12,117 nucleotides of DNA from SAR202 cluster bacterium (GTDB lineage: Bacteria > Chloroflexota > Dehalococcoidia > SAR202 > GCA-002694895): positions 1 to 12,117 of the forward strand of contig VFGQ01000064.1 in the NCBI GenBank assembly GCA_009391605.1, given 5' to 3'. The translations under genes were made by a program, and so were the position numbers. The notes under the pieces are model-generated. The model made no database searches. It was not told the origin of the DNA and saw nothing but the letters and a program-made list of their open reading frames with translations. Below are positions 1 to 7,134 of this stretch, one piece after another. The stretch's first letter is position 1. Each line of letters opens with the position of its first letter.

Positions 1-586
1 AAACGTTATTAATACTGTCTGTCAAAAATTAGAACCGATTGTTCAATCTATAAATGAAATCGATACATCTATAATTGAAAGAGGAGATTCCGTAGCAGGA
101 AATATAGCTAATTATGATAAAAGAAATTATCTAAAACAACTTCTAGAAAGATCAAATACAAAAACCCCACACAGATGGACCAAAGCAAGATTTGATATAG
201 CTGAAGAATATAATAATAAAAGTGCAATTGATCTATCGGAATTAATCCAACAAATTGCAATGTATCAAAGTGAATCATTATCATATTTTGATAATTATGA
301 TGTCTTAATTGCTCCTGTTCTTCATAAAGCAGGATTTAAACATGGCGATATTATGGATACTTCGAATAAAGATTGGAATTATGTCACTAAGGGAACTTTT
401 TTACGGGCATATAATGTTACTGGATGGCCCGTATTAACACTAAGGTGTGGCACAAATACAGATGGTTATCCAATTGGATTGCAAATAATTACAGCTCCAT
501 GGAAAGATGAAATAGCATTAAAGATTGGTCAGATTTTAGAAAAAGAGCTTGGCGGATGGATTCCGCCAAAAAATATGTTTAATTAA
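1..586 (+). CDS. Amidase signature family enzyme, C-terminal part (5' end outside window)
   Basis: The reading frame is open from base 2 to the TAA at 584-586, giving 194 visible residues; the first in-frame ATG (260) is internal. Enzymes of this family hydrolyse carboxamides to acid and ammonia with a Ser-Ser-Lys triad. That triad lies upstream of the window, so catalysis cannot be checked. Visible family marks are the YDVLIAPV segment (about residues 100-107) and the C-terminal NVTGWPVLTL...GYPIGLQII block, typical of the amidase fold core. The generic form of this block argues for a stand-alone amidase rather than GatA, but substrate specificity cannot be assigned. The 3' end converges on the minus-strand deacylase gene with only seven bases between the stops. 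Its last codons contain a hairpin that may serve as terminator for that opposing operon. Confidence 0.85.
   Translation, partial: NVINTVCQKLEPIVQSINEIDTSIIERGDSVAGNIANYDKRNYLKQLLERSNTKTPHRWTKARFDIAEEYNNKSAIDLSELIQQIAMYQSESLSYFDNYDVLIAPVLHKAGFKHGDIMDTSNKDWNYVTKGTFLRAYNVTGWPVLTLRCGTNTDGYPIGLQIITAPWKDEIALKIGQILEKELGGWIPPKNMFN
541..569 (-). terminator. Probable intrinsic terminator of the minus-strand SDR-DUF502-deacylase operon
   Basis: A perfect 7-bp stem (TTGGCGG 549-555 with CCGCCAA 563-569) encloses a 7-base loop. On the minus strand it is followed, after four bases, by five T residues (540-544). No T-run follows it on the plus strand. It lies just past the stop of the minus-strand deacylase gene (594) but inside the last codons of the convergent amidase. 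The stem also encodes amidase residues, so it could be partly fortuitous. Confidence 0.45.
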
Positions 587-593
587 TAAAAAA

Positions 594-1076
594 TTATAAT
601 GGAATCCCTAATCCTTCAATAAAATGAGTATTTGGAATTCTGGATAATGAATTTATATCTATTTTAATTTTTTGAGATCTGCTGCCACCTCCTAAAATAA
701 TATAATCTAAATTTTCAATATTTTTATCTATATATATATTTATATAAGATGGTAAGGCTACAGGAGTCACACCTCCAATTATCATACCAGTTAGTCCTAC
801 AGTTTGCTCCGCAGAAGCAAAAGAAAGCCTTCTAACACCCATTAATTTTCTAACAGTTTTATTAACATCTAATTTGTATTCTGCTGTAACAATGCAAGCA
901 CTGTAAATTATAGGATCTTTTTTAGAAGCAATTATTATTGTATTACCTGAATTAGATTTAGGCACATTATAAAATTTACAAAAGTCGTCTGTATCTGCTA
1001 ATTTTGGATCACATGGAATTAATTCATATTTAATCTTAAAATCATTTAAAAATTTATCAATTTTAGCTTCAATCAC
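594..1076 (-). CDS. YbaK/ProX-type aminoacyl-tRNA deacylase domain protein
   Basis: This 160-residue single-domain protein belongs to the YbaK/prolyl-tRNA-synthetase-associated family, which hydrolyses mischarged tRNAs (for example Cys-tRNA-Pro) in the cytoplasm. Supporting marks are the KTVRKLMGVRR-SFAS-LTGMIIGGVTPVALP succession (about 73-109), the conserved GGVTP glycines (101-105) and a late ILGGGSRSQK strand (127-136). The length is normal. The residue before the conserved T-[IL] of the first core strand, where E. coli YbaK has its functional lysine, is asparagine (N46), so the substrate may differ from the classical type. The start is GTG at 1074-1076: no other in-frame ATG/GTG/TTG lies between it and the upstream in-frame TAA, and no clear Shine-Dalgarno is visible. 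It is the last gene of the operon, 25 bases after DUF502. Family is sure; the exact tRNA substrate is not. Confidence 0.85.
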   Translation of the reverse strand: MIEAKIDKFLNDFKIKYELIPCDPKLADTDDFCKFYNVPKSNSGNTIIIASKKDPIIYSACIVTAEYKLDVNKTVRKLMGVRRLSFASAEQTVGLTGMIIGGVTPVALPSYINIYIDKNIENLDYIILGGGSRSQKIKIDINSLSRIPNTHFIEGLGIPL

Positions 1077-1101
1077 AATATATATTTCAAATTATAAATA
1101 A

Positions 1102-1881
1102 TTAATTTTTAAGAAGTTCGGAATCGATTGATTCGATTTCTTTACTAGTAATAGTTTTTGTATTGAAAGACTCAGGAGCAATAATACCGCCTGACAAAAC
1201 CATAGACATAGCTTCCTGAACACTTAAATCAGTATCATTTATCTCATTATAAGGAACCATTACAACAAAACCAGAATTAGGTGTTGGTGCAGTTGGAATA
1301 TAAACAGTTGCCATTTTTTGAGATTTTGAAACTTGAATAATAGAAGTTAAAAAACCAATACACCACATGCCTCTTCTAGGATGTTCAATCATTACAACAC
1401 GCTTAAATCCAGTTGATTCACCATCCTTGGTGCCTGCTAATGATTCTATTAATCTTCTAGCAGAAGAATACAAAGATCCTACCACCGGCATCCTCAAAAC
1501 AAAATTTTGTATAGTATCGCCAATTTTTCGTCCAAAATATCTTGTACTGAGTAATCCTACAATATATACAGCAATCATTAAAGCTAATACTCCTAAACCA
1601 TATATTCGTTTACCTCCAAAAAACAACGAGATATACGGGGCTAAAACACCATCTATGATATCAACTAAAAATTTTGCAAACATATAAGTTAAAACAAAAG
1701 GGATCATAATTAAAAATCCGGCTAATATCATTCTGGAAATATGCTGGTATGTAATATTACCTGCAAAAATCCAATTAGATTTCCGACCAAATGGTAATAC
1801 AGTATTTAAAGTAGACGCTATTATTAATGAATATATATTTATTAATAGTGTTTTTATATTAGAAAACCAACGTTTAATCAT
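1102..1881 (-). CDS. DUF502 family integral membrane protein
   Basis: This 259-residue protein matches the DUF502 family, which is widespread in bacteria and related to plant COV (continuous vascular ring) membrane proteins; its biochemical role is unknown. Two hydrophobic segments are clear, about 51-75 and 94-113. They are followed by the family's amphipathic R-x-P-V-V-G-x-[IL]-Y stretch (around 130-138). A soluble C-terminal domain carries a V-V-M-I-E-H-P-R-R-G strand (162-171), the VYIPTAPTPNSGF segment (193-205) and the SVQEAMSMVLSGG helix (220-232). The protein should sit in the cytoplasmic membrane with this domain in the cytoplasm (inferred). It starts at ATG 1879-1881, two bases after the SDR stop, so the genes are almost certainly cotranscribed and possibly translationally coupled. 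Nothing appears truncated. Confidence 0.88.
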   Translation of the reverse strand: MIKRWFSNIKTLLINIYSLIIASTLNTVLPFGRKSNWIFAGNITYQHISRMILAGFLIMIPFVLTYMFAKFLVDIIDGVLAPYISLFFGGKRIYGLGVLALMIAVYIVGLLSTRYFGRKIGDTIQNFVLRMPVVGSLYSSARRLIESLAGTKDGESTGFKRVVMIEHPRRGMWCIGFLTSIIQVSKSQKMATVYIPTAPTPNSGFVVMVPYNEINDTDLSVQEAMSMVLSGGIIAPESFNTKTITSKEIESIDSELLKN

Positions 1882-1883
1882 AA

Positions 1884-2768
1884 TTAAAATTCCATTGTAG
1901 ATGCATTAATTAATCCTACAGATATATTCCAAATTTTATCTTGTAAGTCTATATCATATGAATAATCTGAAGATTTCACAATATCACCCTCTGAAAAAAA
2001 TATACCTGACAATTTATCCGTATGACATTTTTGGATGACCTCAAAAAGTTCTTTTGCACTTTTATTTGCATTTCTTCCTACTAATTTCAAACCCCAATTT
2101 AAAAAAGATAGCCATCCATTATTAGATAATAAATTTGTAGCCACAATTCCTGGATGCGCAGCATTAACTAATATATCATCATTTATGTATAATTTTGACA
2201 ATTTATAAGTTAGGCATAAATTTGCTAATTTTGTTTCGCTATAGCGTTGCATTTTTGAATAATTATATATCTCAGGAGGATCGTAATTTTCAAGATCCCC
2301 TTTTCCTCTATAATGAGCGGAAGAATTAATATTTAATATCAAAGAATATTTATCAAAAGAATTATCCTTGTATAGCTGAGTTGAAATTAAAAATGGTGCG
2401 ATATGATTTATTGCAAAAGACAATTCAATTCCTTGTTTAGAAATCCTATTTTTAACAGGAAAAATCCCTGCATTATTTATTAAATTTTTAATTTTTATTA
2501 ATTTGCAATTTATATAATTTGTTAGTTTTAATATTTCTATTTGATCAGATAACTCGCATAATGCATAGGAAATTCTTAATGATGGATATACAGAAATTAA
2601 ATCATTAATAATTTTGATAGCTTTAGTTTCATTTCTTGCAGTAAAAAGAATATTTTGATTATCTTTAGCTAAATATTCCAACATTTCAAATCCAATACCA
2701 GAAGTTGCTCCGGTGATTAATGTAATATTTTGGCGAGACAAGATTTCTATATTATCTGAAAATTTCAT
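1884..2768 (-). CDS. Short-chain dehydrogenase/reductase, retinol-dehydrogenase-like
   Basis: This 294-residue NAD(P)-dependent oxidoreductase has a Rossmann fold. It carries the cofactor motif TGATSGIG (19-26), the NNAG motif (98-101), the catalytic serine in the NINSSAH strand (S149/S150) and the YxxxK pair Y176-K180. The AHPGIVATNL segment (204-213) and the late FFSEGD element resemble the retinol-dehydrogenase/WW-oxidoreductase branch of classical SDRs. The real substrate cannot be told from sequence. The N-terminus has no signal peptide, so the enzyme is cytoplasmic. ATG at 2766-2768 is preceded by AAGGA about 11 bases upstream. It is the first gene of a three-gene minus-strand operon and is divergent from the selenocysteine-type rhodanese across an 88-base spacer. 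Family assignment is firm; a functional link with its operon partners is not evident. Confidence 0.9.
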   Translation of the reverse strand: MKFSDNIEILSRQNITLITGATSGIGFEMLEYLAKDNQNILFTARNETKAIKIINDLISVYPSLRISYALCELSDQIEILKLTNYINCKLIKIKNLINNAGIFPVKNRISKQGIELSFAINHIAPFLISTQLYKDNSFDKYSLILNINSSAHYRGKGDLENYDPPEIYNYSKMQRYSETKLANLCLTYKLSKLYINDDILVNAAHPGIVATNLLSNNGWLSFLNWGLKLVGRNANKSAKELFEVIQKCHTDKLSGIFFSEGDIVKSSDYSYDIDLQDKIWNISVGLINASTMEF

Positions 2769-2782
2769 ATTTAGTTTGATCC

Positions 2783-2812
2783 TTGTTTAATGATAAAACT
2801 TTAGACTATAAT
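2783..2812 (+). promoter_or_regulatory. Candidate sigma-70-type promoter of the rhodanese gene
   Basis: TTGTTT (2783-2788) and a perfect TATAAT (2807-2812) are separated by 18 bases, 45 bases before the rhodanese ATG at 2857. An AAGAGA ribosome-binding site lies at 2841-2846. The -10 box forms the left arm of a 9-bp inverted repeat with 2833-2841. The region is very AT-rich, so chance matches are possible. Confidence 0.5.
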
Positions 2813-2841
2813 TTATAAACAATTTTTATAATTAAATTATA
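2807..2841. repeat. 9-bp perfect inverted repeat in the divergent SDR/rhodanese spacer
   Basis: TATAATTTA (2807-2815) is repeated in inverted orientation as TAAATTATA (2833-2841) with a 17-base spacer. Each arm contains a TATAAT reading outward toward its own gene. The pair could therefore be back-to-back -10 elements for the two divergent genes, or an operator. The arms are purely A/T, so the information content is low. Confidence 0.35.
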
Positions 2842-2856
2842 AGAGATAAATAAAAT

Positions 2857-3705
2857 ATGGCATACACAAATAATTCAATGTTAGTCGAAGCATCAGAAGT
2901 TTATCAAAAATTAAAATCAGAAAACACAATCATTATTGATTGTGATGTCAGTGATGTCTTTCAAAGAGCACATATTAAAAATGCCAAAACACTGCCTACT
3001 CATCATTATATTAAACAACAGGGTTTTGAAAAGGATCCTAAAAACTTTCCTCATATTATGAGCAAAGTTGAATTTCAAAAACTAATGACAGCTTTAAATA
3101 TAAATCAAAATTCAGAAATAATTGCATATGACAATTCTGCAAGTCTTTATGCAACAAGGTTTTGGTGGTGTCTTAATTATTTTGGTATCAAAAATATTAA
3201 AGTATTAAATGGTGGTTGGAAAAAATGGATATCACGAAATTACCCTATAGAATCTGGATTTAATTATCCGTTTTCATCAACTAATAAACATTTAAATAAA
3301 AAACAAACTGATATAAATATTAACGAAAACAGTTCATATATTTGTAAAATTACTGATATGAAAAATTCTCAAAATACAATACTGTTTGATACAAGAAGTG
3401 AAGGAGAATATAAGGGTACTAATTCAAGAGGAAATATGAGATCTGGGCATATGCCTGGAGCTATACATATTGAATGGTTAGAATTTATGAATGATGATCA
3501 TAACTTTAAATCTGAAACTAAAATAAAAAGCATATTAGATGCAAAAAATATAACACATGAAAAAGAAATAAAAACCTACTGACAAGGTGGTATTCGTGCG
3601 GCGCACGTATTTTTCGTTCTCAAGTTATTAGGGTACCCAAATGTTAGTGTATATGATGCTTCAATGGCTGAATATGCTAATCAACAAGATACTTTACTTG
3701 AATAA
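2857..3705 (+). CDS. Selenocysteine-containing two-domain rhodanese (thiosulfate/3-mercaptopyruvate sulfurtransferase type), UGA read-through
   Basis: The enzyme family moves sulfane sulfur from thiosulfate or mercaptopyruvate to an acceptor through a persulfide on one cysteine. The N-terminal rhodanese domain (about 1-135) has YATRFWW and VLNGGWKKW but no catalytic cysteine, as is usual. The C-terminal domain (about 160-282) carries FDTRSEGEYKG, RSGHMPGAIHIEW and the active-site loop. In that loop the cysteine codon is TGA (3580-3582), residue 242. The frame then continues QGGIRAAH, a LLGYPNV strand and YDASMAEYAN to TAA at 3703-3705. The whole is 282 residues, the family's normal length. 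UGA is a stop elsewhere in the window and Trp is TGG in this gene, so tryptophan recoding is unlikely. A SECIS-like hairpin follows directly. An AAGAGA ribosome-binding site lies 10 bases before the ATG. The alternative is a nonsense mutation or sequencing error, but the perfect downstream frame and exact cysteine position make that much less likely. Confidence 0.88.
3580..3582 (+). other. In-frame UGA, probable selenocysteine codon (Sec242)
   Basis: This TGA occupies exactly the catalytic cysteine position of the CxGGxRA rhodanese loop; the next codons are CAA GGT GGT ATT CGT GCG. Cys is TGT/TGC, so TGA is one substitution away, as expected for Cys/Sec exchange. Standard gene calling would end the protein here with 241 residues and no active-site loop. 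Confidence 0.85.
3583..3615 (+). promoter_or_regulatory. Bacterial SECIS-like stem-loop downstream of the UGA
   Basis: A perfect GC-rich 5-bp stem (CGTGC 3595-3599 with GCACG 3603-3607) closes a GGC loop (3600-3602). Two further pairs lie below it (3592-3610 and 3593-3609) across a U-U mismatch. The loop begins after a 17-base gap from the UGA and starts with G. Known bacterial SECIS rules ask for a loop of 3-14 bases, a G in its first two positions and a UGA-to-loop distance of about 16-37 bases; all are met. The lower stem is weak. Its role would be to bind SelB with Sec-tRNA. Confidence 0.75.
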
Positions 3706-3716
3706 CAAATCAGATA

Positions 3717-6527
3717 TTATTTAAATTTCAACTTTTTCTTAATATCAATAACTATAAGCAATAATGACGGGACCACTGTTATAGAAGCAATTAAAGCAAA
3801 ACTAATCATTGCAGCAGAAAGAATTCCATAAGTTGAAAATAATGGCATTGGAGCAAATCCCAAAATAATAAAACCTGCGATACTAGATACTCCTGCCCCA
3901 ATTAACGCTAATCCAGTTCCTTTTAAAGAAATGGATATAGCAATATTCGGATCGTCATTAATATTAATTTCCTGCCTAAATCTCTCAGTCATATGTATTG
4001 AGAAATCTAATCCTACGCCAATTGAAACTGCACCAATAGTAGCAGTAACAAAATTTAAGCCAAAACCTAAAAAATACATCAAAGCATAAAGCCAAGAGAC
4101 AATCAATAAAAGCGGAAAAACTGTTACAAAAGAATAATAAAAACTTCTGGTAGCCAATAACAAAAGAATTAATGCACCTAGTGCTGCAACAGGAATAGAT
4201 TGTCTTAATGAATCCGTAGCTGCAGAAGTTTGAGCTTCTCTTATAAATGGTGATCCTGTGATACCATAATCAACTAAATTTTCACCATAATTCTCAAATA
4301 TTTTGACATCGTTGCTTAAGATATCAAAAGCATTTAATATACTTTCAAAATCATTAGTTTTAAGAAGCCCAAATTGTAATCTCATAGAATAACTATCATT
4401 ATTTACATCATATCTCAAAAAATTATTAATAGTCTGAGGAGGTATCAAAAATTCAGTATTACTTTTAGGAATTCCAATTTTTGGTGCAAGTTTAAAAAGT
4501 GAACTGATTTGATTATCATCGTCAAAAATTAAATTATTATCATTATCAGTAATATTTTTTTTTGTACCTTCAGGATGAGTTGAATAAATGTTTTTTGCAA
4601 AATCATTAGATAAAATAGTTTCCATTAAATGTAAAACTGTAAATTCATAATATTGAGTTGAACCATCCAAATCTTGACCTACATATTTATTTTCATCTAA
4701 TGTTAAGGTAAAAGAATTCAAAGTATTTATAAATTTCAATGAATCAAGCCTTCCTTCAAAATATATTTCTGCTGGTTCTCCAGCAGAATCACTGAAATAT
4801 TCATCCATTTTATCTAAGCCTATTACAAACTCTGAATTGGGATCAAAGAAATCTTTTACATCAAATGTTGGTTTCAATTTCAAGGCATAATAACCTGAAT
4901 ACATAGTAATGATAATAGTAACAAAAATAACTATATATCTATAATTTGTTAAATTTGTAAATAAAGTTACAGGGTTAAAATTTATTTGAAATATCCTTTT
5001 CCTGGATGGAAATTTTTCTTCTTCTTTTACAATTTGCCCAATCGAGCCAAATATTTTCAAATATATAATTGGTAAAACTAAGAAAATCAAAATATATCCA
5101 GCTAAAACCAATCCACCATATCCGGGATTTATAGCAACAGTCAAAATAACTGACACACCTGCCGTACATGCAGCTAATACGCCGGCAAATATTTTTAAAA
5201 TTGGATTTATATGCCTGGTATTTTGGTTATATTGTATTAACCATTTATCAGTCTGCATATAAACAATTGGAGCAATAATTCCAAGCAAAAAGAAGGATGA
5301 AAATGTTGCAATCGCAGCAGAAAAACCAAAATGCATTAAAGATTCAATTCCTGTTACTGCATTTGAAAGAAAAGCCAAACTATCGCTTAATACAGCCAGA
5401 ATCAAAGCTCCTGAAACTGCTGCAAGGCCAAAAGACAAAGCTTTAGTCATATTTTCAGGATGAGAAATTTTAGACTCTTGATATCTCCTGATAGCATGAA
5501 TAGCAAAATCTACACCAAGCGAAACCATTGCTATTGGAACTATAAAATCTACAATTAATCCTCCTTTAATTCCTAAAATAAAGCTAATTCCTTTCAACCA
5601 TAAAATAAGGGCAGATATACCAAATCCTATGATTGAAACAGTATAAAATGATCTAAGGCTTAGCCCTGCAATTAAAATAGCTACAATAACTGTTAATGTA
5701 AGATAAACACCTGAAGTTTCTCCCTGTTCCTGTGAATAAAGATTTACATCTACAGCTATAGGCCATAATTTATAATTATTTTCAGTGCCAGCTAATACAT
5801 TAGTTATTTCTCTACCTAAATATTCTTTATTTAAGGTATTCTGATCTGCTCCTAGACCTACATTAAATGTTCCTCCTCCCAGTTTTTCATTATCTAAAAT
5901 CACATTAACTAACAACGCTTTAGATGACCACTCATTGTACTCGCCTAATTCATTTGAAACATGTTTTACCTTAGTATAAACATCATCTCTAGATATTGTT
6001 CTCAACAACTCATTTCCTTGCTCTGATGCTAAAATTTTGTCTAAAGCAAATTTTAATTGATTCTTATTTACTCCATTAACACCATCAGGGATATTCATTT
6101 GAGTTTTTATAAATTCATCTGTTATATCAACAATGCTTGTAACACCTGTAGATTTTCTACCAGTTTCAAAATCTGTCAAATTGAATAAATAATTATCTTC
6201 ATTTATTCCTGCAGCTTTAGATAAAAAGAAATTGTTATCTAAAGCTATAAGTTTGTTTTGATTATTTAAAATTTCTGAAAAAGCTTGAGGTGTAAAAATA
6301 TCTTCAGATCTAGATTCTAAAATCACACTAGTAAAATGATATGGGGATTGGAAATTTTCGCCTATTTTTTTATTTAATTCAAATATCTTGCCGCCTGTAT
6401 CAAAGCTAACTTCATCAATTGAATTATCTGATGAGGCAACATAAGAAAAAAAAGCAGTTAATAATATGGTCAAAAAGATTAAATATAATGGATGGCGTGA
6501 TAAGAATTTAGTAACTATATTATCCAT
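3717..6527 (-). CDS. RND/MMPL superfamily exporter with an unusual central membrane pair
   Basis: This 936-residue protein is an RND superfamily transporter in the cytoplasmic membrane, probably a proton-driven exporter of lipids or hydrophobic compounds; the substrate is unknown. It has the typical duplicated plan. Membrane segment 1 (about 13-31) is followed by an outside domain (about 35-270), then five helices (about 274-425). The second half has a helix at about 531-549, an outside domain (550-775) and five helices (776-930). The TM4 motifs are GVDFAIHAIRRYQE (338-351) and GVGLDFSIHMTERFRQE (837-853), whose Asp residues are the likely proton-relay positions. Two extra hydrophobic stretches (about 443-466 and 472-494) sit between the halves, suggesting 14 rather than 12 helices. 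Proteins of this look occur in archaea and environmental bacteria. No outer-membrane or adaptor partner is adjacent. The ATG at 6527 lacks a clear ribosome-binding site. The gene is convergent with the rhodanese, 11 bases apart. Confidence 0.88.
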   Translation of the reverse strand: MDNIVTKFLSRHPLYLIFLTILLTAFFSYVASSDNSIDEVSFDTGGKIFELNKKIGENFQSPYHFTSVILESRSEDIFTPQAFSEILNNQNKLIALDNNFFLSKAAGINEDNYLFNLTDFETGRKSTGVTSIVDITDEFIKTQMNIPDGVNGVNKNQLKFALDKILASEQGNELLRTISRDDVYTKVKHVSNELGEYNEWSSKALLVNVILDNEKLGGGTFNVGLGADQNTLNKEYLGREITNVLAGTENNYKLWPIAVDVNLYSQEQGETSGVYLTLTVIVAILIAGLSLRSFYTVSIIGFGISALILWLKGISFILGIKGGLIVDFIVPIAMVSLGVDFAIHAIRRYQESKISHPENMTKALSFGLAAVSGALILAVLSDSLAFLSNAVTGIESLMHFGFSAAIATFSSFFLLGIIAPIVYMQTDKWLIQYNQNTRHINPILKIFAGVLAACTAGVSVILTVAINPGYGGLVLAGYILIFLVLPIIYLKIFGSIGQIVKEEEKFPSRKRIFQINFNPVTLFTNLTNYRYIVIFVTIIITMYSGYYALKLKPTFDVKDFFDPNSEFVIGLDKMDEYFSDSAGEPAEIYFEGRLDSLKFINTLNSFTLTLDENKYVGQDLDGSTQYYEFTVLHLMETILSNDFAKNIYSTHPEGTKKNITDNDNNLIFDDDNQISSLFKLAPKIGIPKSNTEFLIPPQTINNFLRYDVNNDSYSMRLQFGLLKTNDFESILNAFDILSNDVKIFENYGENLVDYGITGSPFIREAQTSAATDSLRQSIPVAALGALILLLLATRSFYYSFVTVFPLLLIVSWLYALMYFLGFGLNFVTATIGAVSIGVGLDFSIHMTERFRQEININDDPNIAISISLKGTGLALIGAGVSSIAGFIILGFAPMPLFSTYGILSAAMISFALIASITVVPSLLLIVIDIKKKLKFK

Positions 6528-6550
6528 TTATTATGCAAATACTTTTTGAA

Positions 6551-6571
6551 TTGGTGCGCCAAAATATTATA
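6551..6571 (-). promoter_or_regulatory. Candidate -10 box with adjacent palindromic operator upstream of the RND exporter
   Basis: On the minus strand a perfect TATAAT (6566-6571) is followed three bases later by TTGGCGCACCAA (6562-6551), a near-palindrome with 10 of 12 symmetric positions. This GC-rich dyad stands out in an AT-rich spacer and would overlap the transcription start, a common repressor position. No convincing -35 box is seen. It is not followed by a T-run, so it is not a terminator. Confidence 0.35.
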
Positions 6572-6610
6572 TAGGATTTAAATAATATTAGTATTGAAAT
6601 TAATCAAAGG

Positions 6611-7072
6611 TTAATCTGGATCTTTTATTATACCTTTATGTTGATATTGATTATCAAAATATTTTATATAAAAATATTTTGATAATTTTTGGTTGTAAAT
6701 ATTCTTTCTTACAAATTCTAATTCGTAACCACAATTTTCATAAAATTTAGGAGCTTGAAATGCACTTGTGACCAGATTAATATTATTATAACCAGAATTG
6801 TTATATTTATTTTCTAAATATAACAACAATTTCTTTCCATATCCTTTTTTCCTGTAGTTTTTATCTATCCATAAATCATCAACATATATTTCAGCAAATA
6901 CTGTATAACCTGAGAGAACACCTATAACTATATTATCTAGCTTGGCTGTAATATAAAATTTTTCATATTCATCAAAAATTCCATGGGATTTTTCATATTC
7001 ATAATGACCTTCACTGACTTTTTTCTGAATAGATTTATTTAAATTATTGTGTGAAAATTCGAAATCAATCAT
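6611..7072 (-). CDS. GNAT family N-acetyltransferase
   Basis: This 153-residue cytoplasmic enzyme should transfer an acetyl group from acetyl-CoA to an amine of a small molecule or protein; the acceptor is unknown. The fold signature runs in order: AEIYVDDLWIDKNYR strand (60-74), the acetyl-CoA pyrophosphate loop RKKGYGKKL (74-82), a helix to about 90, the INLVTS strand (98-103) and the FQAPKFYENCGYELE segment (105-119) typical of motif B. The length is normal and no fused domain is seen. ATG at 7070-7072 has no clear Shine-Dalgarno. The gene lies 62 bases after the MBL hydrolase and 83 before the exporter, on the same strand. It may share the MBL transcript, while the exporter probably has its own promoter. 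Confidence 0.85.
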   Translation of the reverse strand: MIDFEFSHNNLNKSIQKKVSEGHYEYEKSHGIFDEYEKFYITAKLDNIVIGVLSGYTVFAEIYVDDLWIDKNYRKKGYGKKLLLYLENKYNNSGYNNINLVTSAFQAPKFYENCGYELEFVRKNIYNQKLSKYFYIKYFDNQYQHKGIIKDPD

Positions 7073-7134
7073 TAAATAATATTCAATTTATAATATAAAG
7101 GAAATAATATTTTTATAGGGGATCTATACATCAT

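Noticed and set aside
1367..1687. Plus-strand open frame of 106 codons
   Set aside because: It lies antisense within the DUF502 gene and shows no domain or ribosome-binding site.
2857..3582. A complete 241-residue truncated rhodanese ending at TGA
   Set aside because: It would lack the whole active-site loop and the last helix, while the next 40 codons in the same frame carry perfect family sequence. Read-through as selenocysteine explains the data better than a pseudogene.
3580..3582. UGA read as tryptophan under a variant genetic code
   Set aside because: The position is the catalytic cysteine, Trp is TGG in this gene (103, 104, 121, 124), and TGA ends two other genes here (9083-9085 and 10299-10301).
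6551..6562. Transcription terminator after the acetyltransferase
   Set aside because: The minus-strand dyad is followed by ATTCAAAAAG and not by a T-run, and it lies next to a -10 box, so an operator is more likely.
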